Assembly: GCA_944376785.1 (NCBI GenBank)
Contig: CALWDV010000044.1
Location: 1 to 9,629 of the forward strand
DNA length: 9,629 nt
DNA from: an uncultured Clostridia bacterium
Lineage (GTDB): Bacteria > Bacillota > Clostridia > Christensenellales > UBA1242
Direction: 5' to 3'
The position numbers were made by a program, and so were the translations under genes. Below the pieces are notes generated by a model, which made no database searches, was not told where the DNA came from, and saw only the letters and a list, made by a program, of their open reading frames with translations. Positions 7,048-9,629 of this stretch are shown here, one piece after another. Position 1 is the first letter of the stretch, and each line of letters opens with the position of its first letter.

Positions 7048-7121
7048 TTGCCCTGGACAAATTAAAATGTTATAATTTTTTAGAAAAATTAACAAAAAAA
7101 ATAATTAAACTAAGGGCAATT
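7046..7121. repeat. 9-bp inverted repeat around the acetyltransferase promoter
   Basis: AATTGCCCT (7046-7054) and AGGGCAATT (7113-7121) are perfect inverted copies, 58 bases apart. The left arm covers the probable -35 box and the right arm covers the Shine-Dalgarno sequence of the next gene. The left arm lies upstream of the expected transcript start, so an RNA hairpin is unlikely. A protein-binding pair or a chance match are the alternatives. Confidence 0.4.
7048..7076 (+). promoter_or_regulatory. promoter of the three-gene repair/nucleotide operon
   Basis: TTGCCC (7048-7053, four of six consensus bases), a 17-bp spacer, and TATAAT (7071-7076) with TG at 7068-7069. Transcription should begin near 7083, leaving a leader of about 40 bases before the ATG at 7123. 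Confidence 0.7.
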
Positions 7122-7122
7122 T

Positions 7123-7587
7123 ATGCAAATAAAAAATATAAAACATTACCCAGAATTTGAAGAAACTGTTGCTACTTGGCTTTTTAATGAATGGGGTTTA
7201 AAAGGTAGCGAAGAATATTGGAAAGAATGGGTTAAATTTTCACAAGATGAAACCTCAACATTTCAAACTTTTGTTGTTGTTGAAAAAGACAAACTATTGG
7301 CAACCTACGGACTAATGCCCTGTGATTTGCAAAGCAGACAAGATTTGTTTCCTTGGATTGGTAATTTGTTTATTCCCAAAGAACATAGATTAAAATCAAT
7401 TTCAATTTTAATTGCAATTCACAAACACAGTGAAAAAATTTTTAGAAAACTTAAATTAAAAACAGTTTATGTTTACACACCACACAACCCTTTGCTTTTT
7501 AAAAGGTTTGGATACAAATATTTTGGTAAAACTATTGATTTAGACGGAACTAAAATTTCTTTATTAAAGAAAGAAATTGAATATTAA
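7123..7587 (+). CDS. GNAT-family N-acetyltransferase
   Basis: 154 aa, a usual length for a single GNAT domain that moves an acetyl group from acetyl-CoA to an amine; the substrate cannot be read from sequence. The start is set by AAGGG (7112-7116), six bases before the ATG. The order is GNAT-like: an N-terminal helix region rich in tryptophan (WLFNEWG, EYWKEWV), strands TFVVVEKDKLLATYGLMP (48-65), then PWIGNLFIPKEHRLKSISI where the acetyl-CoA loop lies, a long helix (AIHKHSEKIFRKL), the strand VYVYTP, and a C-terminal PLLFKRFGYKYFG typical of the last GNAT helix-strand pair. The pyrophosphate loop is poor in glycine (HRLKSIS in place of Q/RxxGxG/A), so catalysis may be altered. It is the first gene of an operon with two nucleotide/DNA-repair-type genes. 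Confidence 0.82.
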   Translation: MQIKNIKHYPEFEETVATWLFNEWGLKGSEEYWKEWVKFSQDETSTFQTFVVVEKDKLLATYGLMPCDLQSRQDLFPWIGNLFIPKEHRLKSISILIAIHKHSEKIFRKLKLKTVYVYTPHNPLLFKRFGYKYFGKTIDLDGTKISLLKKEIEY

Positions 7588-7623
7588 ATTAGTTAATTAA
7601 AACTATTTATTGAGGTAAGAAAA

Positions 7624-7944
7624 ATGATTGGAAAATATAAAATTATAACACTTTGTGGAAGTGCAAAGTTTGAAAAAGAATTTTTTGATGTGCAAAAAAA
7701 ATTAACACTTAAAGGAAACATTGTGCTTTCATTAGGGCTATTTAAAAGTTGGTGTGAAGATGTTAAGTTTACCACTGAACTTAAAGAAATGCTGGACGAT
7801 ATGCACAAACGAAAAATTGACATGGCAGATGAAATTTTTGTTATTAACAAAAATGGTTATATTGGTTTAAGCACAAAGTTAGAAATTGAATATGCAAAAA
7901 AACATAACAAAACCATTAACTATTTAGAACCAATTAATGAATAA
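7624..7944 (+). CDS. nucleoside 2-deoxyribosyltransferase-like small protein
   Basis: 106 aa. GAGGT (7612-7616) lies seven bases before the ATG, and the gene starts 36 bases after the acetyltransferase stop. It has a Rossmann-like layout: ITLCGSAKF (8-16) forms the first strand and phosphate-binding turn, LSLGLF follows a second strand, then MLDDMHKRKIDMADEIFVIN (56-75), GYIGLST (78-84) and EIEYAKKH (87-94). GYIGxST and EIEYA are typical of deoxyribosyltransferase and DUF4406-like proteins that bind nucleosides or nucleotides. Many relatives have no assigned reaction, so the substrate is open. Its last eight bases overlap a possible ATG of the next gene. Confidence 0.8.
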   Translation: MIGKYKIITLCGSAKFEKEFFDVQKKLTLKGNIVLSLGLFKSWCEDVKFTTELKEMLDDMHKRKIDMADEIFVINKNGYIGLSTKLEIEYAKKHNKTINYLEPINE

Positions 7945-7954
7945 AAACTTTTTT

Positions 7955-7960
7955 AGGAGA
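7955..7960 (+). promoter_or_regulatory. Shine-Dalgarno site that favours a TTG start
   Basis: AGGAGA is the best ribosome binding site in this stretch. It lies six bases before TTG (7967-7969), which is in frame with the glycosylase gene. The earlier in-frame ATG (7937) has no such site, and the ten codons between would translate the Shine-Dalgarno itself (RRN). Confidence 0.65.
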
Positions 7961-7966
7961 AACTTT

Positions 7967-8527
7967 TTGGAAGACATTCAAAGAAAAATAAATGCGTGTT
8001 GTTTATGTGGAAATTTGCCCAAATTAACAACCAACTCAATTCAAATTGGTAAAACACCTTTTATTATTATTGGTGAAAGCCCTGCAAAAGATGGGTGGAT
8101 AAATTCGCATAAAGCATTTTACAACACTGCTGGAAAACTTCAAGCAAGTGGACGAGTGTTAAACAAACTATTAAACAATATTGGATTAAAAATTGAAGAC
8201 ATTTATTTTACTGAAATGTGCAAATGCGTGATAGAAAACAGAAACAAACTTGCATTGTTTTCTAAAAATTGTTTACCAATTTTAATTGAACAATTAAACA
8301 AACTTTCCTGCAATGTTATTTTAACAATGGGATTGCACCCAACCCAAACTTTACTTAACGTTAAGATTGATAAGTTTGCAAACTTTGTTGGGCAAAAATT
8401 TAGCATTGTTTTAGGAAACAAAACTTACACATTAATTCCAATTTATCATCCAAGCCCATTAAACCCAAAGGGCTACACACACAACATTCCTATTTTTGAA
8501 AATATTAAAAATGAATACTTAAAATAA
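7967..8527 (+). CDS. uracil-DNA glycosylase superfamily protein, Fe-S type
   Basis: 186 aa from the TTG start (196 aa if the ATG at 7937 is used, which overlaps the previous gene by eight bases). Numbered from the ATG: CCLC (21-24) opens the protein, GESPA (46-50) stands at the active-site loop usually written GEAPG, KC (96-97) and NC (111-112) follow with ENR between, and HPSP (171-174) is the DNA-intercalating/active-site motif near the end. Cysteines 21, 24, 97 and 112 match the spacing of the 4Fe-4S ligands of family 4 uracil-DNA glycosylases, which cut uracil from DNA to start base-excision repair. The changed first motif (S for A, A for G) means the target base may differ. Last gene of the operon, closed by a hairpin terminator. 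Confidence 0.85.
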   Translation: MEDIQRKINACCLCGNLPKLTTNSIQIGKTPFIIIGESPAKDGWINSHKAFYNTAGKLQASGRVLNKLLNNIGLKIEDIYFTEMCKCVIENRNKLALFSKNCLPILIEQLNKLSCNVILTMGLHPTQTLLNVKIDKFANFVGQKFSIVLGNKTYTLIPIYHPSPLNPKGYTHNIPIFENIKNEYLK

Positions 8528-8557
8528 AAAAATAAGGCATAGATGTCTTATTTTTTT
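8526..8557. terminator. bidirectional terminator between convergent genes
   Basis: AATAAGGCA (8531-8539) pairs with TGTCTTATT (8544-8552) with one G-T pair and a 4-nt loop, flanked by an A-run and a T-run, so it works from either side. It overlaps the end of the glycosylase gene, and the stop codon of the minus-strand membrane-protein gene (8548-8550) lies inside the stem. Confidence 0.85.
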
Positions 8558-9075
8558 AATCCGTAAAAATTATTTGGATCTTTAAACAAAAAGTTTTGTG
8601 GTGGAAACAATGTGAATGTTAAATAACAAAACATTATTACAATAATTCCAAAAATATTAACATAGTTGTGTTTAGAAGTTGATGTGTTACTTTTTAATAT
8701 GAAATAACAAACAATCCACGAAATTAAAACGGAGATGAAATATGTTAAAATGTCAATTATTAAAACTGGTTTACCTGTTAAACTCGTGTAAAAATAAAAA
8801 ATATATGGAATTAAAATTAAAGGAATAAGCAAAGTTATGAACATTGCAAAAACATAATTTTTATTTTTTAAAAAAATGTGCCAAACATAAAATATACAAA
8901 CGTTGGGAAAATTGCCAATTTTAAATGTTCCCACGTGCTTTCATTTGCTGGAAACAAAATTCCAATAAGTTCGTTTTTGCCACTCCAATCATAAAAAATG
9001 TGACAAAGCACCAAAAATTGCCACAAATAAAAAACCAATTAAACAAAAAATTTTCAAATTTTTTAATTTTTTCAT
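8548..9075 (-). pseudogene. DUF6512-type membrane protein, two frameshifts
   Basis: Read from ATG 9075, the protein begins MKKLKNLKIF with a transmembrane helix (CLIGFLFVAIFGALSHF), then meets TGA (8991-8989). Moving frame at the T-run 8998-8993 continues the family sequence: YDWSGKNELIGI, NESTWEHLKL, FPTFVYFMFGTFF. A stop follows, and a second shift at the T-run 8876-8870 returns to the first frame: KNKNYVFAMF, three more hydrophobic helices, and a tail with LFPPQNFLFKDPNNFYG. NESxWEHLKL and FPPxxxLFKDP mark DUF6512, a multi-pass membrane family of unknown role and about 175 aa, the size obtained when all parts are joined. The longest intact piece (8548-8934, 128 aa) has a false start: its first ~25 residues are out-of-frame. 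Either a decayed gene or two homopolymer errors in the assembly. Confidence 0.8.
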
Positions 9076-9131
9076 ATTTAATTTTATTCAAAATTTTAAC
9101 ATTTATTCGGTTTTTACTAATTAATTGTTTA

Positions 9132-9166
9132 TAAAAAAATAAAAACTGCTTTATTGCAGTTTTTTT
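9132..9166. terminator. terminator of the Nudix gene, bidirectional in form
   Basis: AAAAACTGC (9141-9149), 6-nt loop, GCAGTTTTT (9156-9164), with a long A-rich run on the left (9132-9145) and more Ts on the right. On the minus strand it sits just after the Nudix stop codon (9175-9173) and has a T-rich tail. Confidence 0.85.
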
Positions 9167-9172
9167 AAAAAG

Positions 9173-9629
9173 CTATTTACCAAACTTTTTATTATTTATT
9201 TTATCAAAAATTAAATGAGAAATGTTTTTACTATTTTTTAATGTGTATATAAATTCAGGTAAAATTTTATAATTATTTAAATCTTTTTTATTAATCCAAA
9301 CCATTGTTTCATTTTTATTATCTTCATTTTGAATTTCGTTTTGTTTACACATAAAATGATTGTTTTTTAGTTTAACGTAATAAACAAAATTAATTTCGTG
9401 ATAGTTAACATTATTAAAATTAAAAAACTGTTCTGAAACTTTAATAAGTTTAGGATTAACATTATCAAGATTTAATTCTTCTTTAAGCTCTCTTTTTATT
9501 GCTTCGAATGTGTTTTCACCAACTTGAACCCTTCCACCTGGCATATTTAAAAAATCGGTTTCAACATTCTTTTCAAGCAAATATCTTTTTTTGTTTTCAA
9601 TTAAACAGGCAACTCTAAAATTAAATTTA
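9173..9629 (-). CDS. Nudix hydrolase, 5' end beyond the window
   Basis: The minus-strand frame stays open to the right edge, so 151 codons are visible and the true start lies outside; the in-frame TTG at 9580 is internal. The visible part starts KFNFRVACLIENKKRYLL, the usual first strands of a Nudix domain, then MPGGRVQVGE. The Nudix box is G32-x5-E38-x7-REL-K-EE-L-N-L (32-54, counted from the edge), matching GX5EX7REUXEEXGU except that the late glycine is asparagine (N53). The catalytic E47, E50 and E51 are present. Such enzymes split nucleoside diphosphates linked to another group, such as oxidised dNTPs or NDP-sugars; the substrate is unknown. A hairpin terminator follows the stop codon. 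Confidence 0.88.
   Translation of the reverse strand, partial: KFNFRVACLIENKKRYLLEKNVETDFLNMPGGRVQVGENTFEAIKRELKEELNLDNVNPKLIKVSEQFFNFNNVNYHEINFVYYVKLKNNHFMCKQNEIQNEDNKNETMVWINKKDLNNYKILPEFIYTLKNSKNISHLIFDKINNKKFGK

Noticed and set aside
7593..7850. Minus-strand open frame opposite the deoxyribosyltransferase-like gene
   Set aside because: Serine/leucine-rich shadow of a well-supported gene, without a start signal.
8203..8421. Minus-strand open frame opposite the glycosylase gene
   Set aside because: Shadow of a gene with conserved cysteines and HPSP motif.
8925..9134. 69-codon plus-strand open frame
   Set aside because: It runs antisense to the N-terminal part of the broken DUF6512 gene and has no family features.

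Overview
The window is very AT-rich. It uses the standard bacterial code (tryptophan is TGG, and TGA occurs only as a stop), has strong Shine-Dalgarno sites and TGnTATAAT-type promoters, and its genes sit between short T-tailed hairpins. This fits a low-GC Bacillota or a relative, perhaps an uncultured gut lineage. I cannot name the species. No rRNA, tRNA, CRISPR array, transposase or integrase gene is visible.

Left block (1-1670): the end of an unrecognised gene, then a compact two-gene operon behind a near-perfect sigma-A promoter that is overlapped by repeated TGTATTG half-sites. Gene 1 (192 aa) has a lysine-rich linker and a winged-helix-like domain. Gene 2 (246 aa) joins a similar domain to a C-terminal DUF4145/HEPN-like domain. 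The layout suggests a self-repressed accessory, possibly defensive, module. A bidirectional terminator closes it.

Middle block (1779-6598, minus strand): an ABC-type AAA ATPase (391 aa) with a C-terminal R-N-x3-H motif lies upstream of a 1165-aa RecQ-like helicase with a large unknown N-terminal region and what looks like a GreA/GreB-type C-terminal domain. Each gene has its own extended -10 promoter candidate. An ATPase plus a large helicase is a recurring design in anti-phage systems, but I do not recognise this exact pair.

Boundary (6600-7122): about 520 bp with no gene. It holds a strong plus-strand terminator with no visible plus-strand gene in front of it. Isoleucine codon use changes across this gap: ATA is common to the left and rare to the right (hand count in the two left plus-strand genes 20 of 45; in the three right plus-strand genes 6 of 45). 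This supports the left and middle blocks being an acquired island beside resident chromosome.

Right block (7123-9629): a three-gene plus-strand operon (GNAT acetyltransferase, nucleoside 2-deoxyribosyltransferase-like protein, Fe-S uracil-DNA glycosylase-like protein), then on the minus strand a DUF6512 membrane-protein gene broken by two compensating frameshifts, and a Nudix hydrolase that runs off the right edge. Three of the five genes (deoxyribosyltransferase-like, uracil-DNA glycosylase-like, Nudix) suggest nucleotide handling and DNA repair.
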